Assembly: GCA_031266495.1 (NCBI GenBank)
Contig: JAISAX010000476.1
Span: 1 to 6,541 of the forward strand
Length of the DNA: 6,541 nucleotides
Origin: Opitutaceae bacterium
Lineage (GTDB): Bacteria; Verrucomicrobiota; Verrucomicrobiae; Opitutales; Opitutaceae
Direction: 5' to 3'
A model generated the notes under the pieces. It was not told where the DNA came from and ran no database searches. It was given only the letters and a program-made list of their open reading frames with translations. The translations under genes and the position numbers were made by a program. Of the stretch, positions 5,318-6,541 are shown one piece after another (position 1 is the stretch's first letter; every line of letters starts with the position of its first letter).

Positions 5318-6399
5318 TGCCTTCAGGAGAATCATCCGGGAAACCCGACCCCTCCCCCCCCACGATGCGCGAGCTGGCAAAAGCGCTCGGGTTGAGCATC
5401 GCCACGGTGTCGCGGGCGTCGCGCAATTCGCCGCATGTGTTGCCCGAAACACGGGACCGCGTGCAGGAGGCGATGCGCCATGCCGGTTATCGTTCCCATG
5501 CGCTTGTCAACGCGCTCATGACGCAGGTGCGCCAGCATCGCCGGTTGCGACCGACCGGGGAGGTGGTGGCTTACCTGACGTCGCACTCGCAGGAAAACGG
5601 CTGGAGGGTGCACCCCGCGCATGTGGCGCAGCTCGAAGGGGCGCGGGAGAGGGCGACGGAACTGGGGTTCAGGCTCGAACACATGTGGCTGGGCGACAGG
5701 GGGTGTCGTTCGCGGCAGGTCGCCCGCGTGCTGGCCGCGCGCGGTGTGCGCGGGTCGTTGCTGGCGCCGCTCATGATGGATCACCATCCGCTCGAACTGG
5801 ACTGGCAGCATCATGCGGTCGTCACGCTGGGCTACTCCTCGCGCCAGACGGCGCGGCATCGGGTGGCGCATGACAATGTGGGGCTGGCGTTTTCCTGCCA
5901 TGCGCATTTGCACGCGCTCGGTTACCGGCGCATCGGCCTGGCGCTTCAGGAGAGTGATGACAGCCGGGTGAAACATCTCTGGCGCACCGGATTTCTCGGC
6001 GCGCAGTCGGTGCATGGCGGCGAACCGGTGCCGCCGCTCGTGTATCCGCGCTACCGCGACGCGGGCGATTTCCTGTGCTGGTATGACAAATACCGTCCCG
6101 ACGCGGTCATCGGCATCTGGCAGGATTTCCCTCTGGCATGGCTGCGGGAGCACGGTGTGCGGGTGCCGGAGGATGCCGGTTACGCGACGCTCGATCTGGG
6201 CGCCGGAATGGAGGGGAAGCTGGCCGGTATGAGGCAGGACAACCGGACTCTCGGCGCGGCAGCGATGGACATGCTGGCGAGCCAGCTTTTTCGCAACGAG
6301 ATCGGCATCCCGCGGACAACAACGGTGACGATGATCGAGGGCACCTGGATCGACGGGCCGACGGTGGCGCGTCGCGACGCGCCCCGGCAAAAGTCATGA
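5317..6399 (+). CDS. LacI/GalR-family transcriptional regulator
   Basis: The product is 360 residues from the ATG at 5317; the other candidate is the ATG at 5365 (344 residues). I prefer 5317 because it keeps P-T before MRELAKALG, matching the conserved T that opens helix 1 in this family. The frame runs further up but there it is only antisense to the prepilin gene. The N-terminal helix-turn-helix is clear: MRELAKALGLSIATVSRASR (17-36), then LPETRDRVQEAM (42-53) and AGYRSHALVNAL (56-67) as hinge. The periplasmic-binding-protein-like sensor domain follows (about 82-348), with GARERATELGF (108-118), HDNVGLAF (185-192), LGYRRIGLAL (201-210), PDAVIGIWQ (261-269) and GTWIDGPTV (342-350). It should bind a sugar or sugar derivative and repress or activate the divergent genes, itself, or both. 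The ligand is unknown. The first codons are less GC-rich and contain a C8 run; the rest is up to 78% GC. Confidence 0.93.
   Translation: MPSGESSGKPDPSPPTMRELAKALGLSIATVSRASRNSPHVLPETRDRVQEAMRHAGYRSHALVNALMTQVRQHRRLRPTGEVVAYLTSHSQENGWRVHPAHVAQLEGARERATELGFRLEHMWLGDRGCRSRQVARVLAARGVRGSLLAPLMMDHHPLELDWQHHAVVTLGYSSRQTARHRVAHDNVGLAFSCHAHLHALGYRRIGLALQESDDSRVKHLWRTGFLGAQSVHGGEPVPPLVYPRYRDAGDFLCWYDKYRPDAVIGIWQDFPLAWLREHGVRVPEDAGYATLDLGAGMEGKLAGMRQDNRTLGAAAMDMLASQLFRNEIGIPRTTTVTMIEGTWIDGPTVARRDAPRQKS
5349..5361 (+). repeat. C4-T-C8 tract near the start of the regulator gene
   Basis: Four C, one T and eight C lie 3 bases before the second possible start codon (5365). With the start at 5317 they encode DPSPPT and a slip of one base would shift the frame before the DNA-binding domain. 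With the start at 5365 they would be a C-rich leader. Confidence 0.75.
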
Positions 6400-6541
6400 C
6401 AACGGCCTGCTCGCTGATCGGCGGGTGGCGACGGATGCCGGGCGGCGGAGGGGGGGGGGGAGGGAGGGGAGGGCGGGAGAATGTGAAGGAGTGTGGCGGG
6501 GGGGCGGGCGGGGGCGCCGGGCGGGGGGGGGGGCGCCCGGG
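6400..6541. other. G-rich region without a gene, right end of window
   Basis: I see no gene in these 142 bases. From 6449 the plus strand carries runs of 11, 3, 4, 3 and 3 G (6450-6477), and from 6498 runs of 7, 3, 5, 3 and 11 G. Both have the spacing needed for G-quadruplexes. No intrinsic terminator with a T-run follows the regulator's TGA. Confidence 0.7.
6512..6538. other. GC-only inverted repeat at the right edge
   Basis: GGGCGCC (6512-6518) and GGCGCCC (6532-6538) form a perfect 7-bp stem around a 13-base, nearly all-G loop. It could be a structural element or simply the kind of sequence at which an assembly breaks off. Confidence 0.4.

Noticed and set aside
5332..6390. 352-codon minus-strand frame opposite the regulator gene
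   Set aside because: Arg/His/Pro-rich shadow caused by high GC at third positions of the LacI-type gene; no motif.

Overview
The window looks like chromosomal DNA from a high-GC, Gram-negative polysaccharide degrader, most probably a verrucomicrobium of the Opitutaceae type. This is an inference from the gene mix: a LacI/GalR regulator, a prepilin-like protein with a C-terminal DG motif, a PEP-CTERM protein and large secreted enzymes, all with GC-rich codon use and without clear Shine-Dalgarno sites. No marker gene is present to prove it.

Layout. Five genes run leftward on the minus strand, in transcription order. (1) A prepilin-type N-methylation protein (5126-4356). (2) A PEP-CTERM anchored surface protein (4216-3395). 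(3) A secreted protein with a discoidin (F5/8 type C)-like C-terminal domain (3351-2452). (4) A secreted two-domain alpha/beta hydrolase related to acetyl-xylan esterases (2368-332). (5) The N-terminus of another exported protein, cut by the left edge (207-1). One gene runs the other way: a LacI/GalR-family regulator (5317-6399), divergent from the prepilin gene. About 140 bases of G-rich, apparently non-coding DNA close the right end.

How the parts may work together. All five minus-strand products appear to be exported or envelope-bound. They are preceded by a divergent LacI-type regulator with a near-perfect operator-like palindrome, TGTAAC-TC-GTTACA, at its own start codon. The simplest reading is a sugar-responsive regulator next to a surface and secreted gene set for binding and de-esterifying a plant-type polysaccharide. 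The substrate cannot be read from the sequence.

What is unusual lies mostly between the genes. Long G homopolymers (11-13 G on the plus strand) sit in three of the four gaps between the leftward genes. Two of these gaps share the same composite module, (TG)5-C-G(12-13)-A-GG. There is an eight-unit heptamer array, a degenerate pentamer array in the divergent promoter region, a 9-bp in-frame repeat inside the discoidin-like gene and a C8 tract at the start of the regulator gene. The hydrolase gene is clearly poorer in GC (about 47-50% in the lines counted) than most of its surroundings (65-78%) and has poly-G tracts on both sides. I saw no RNA gene, CRISPR array, transposase or known defence system.
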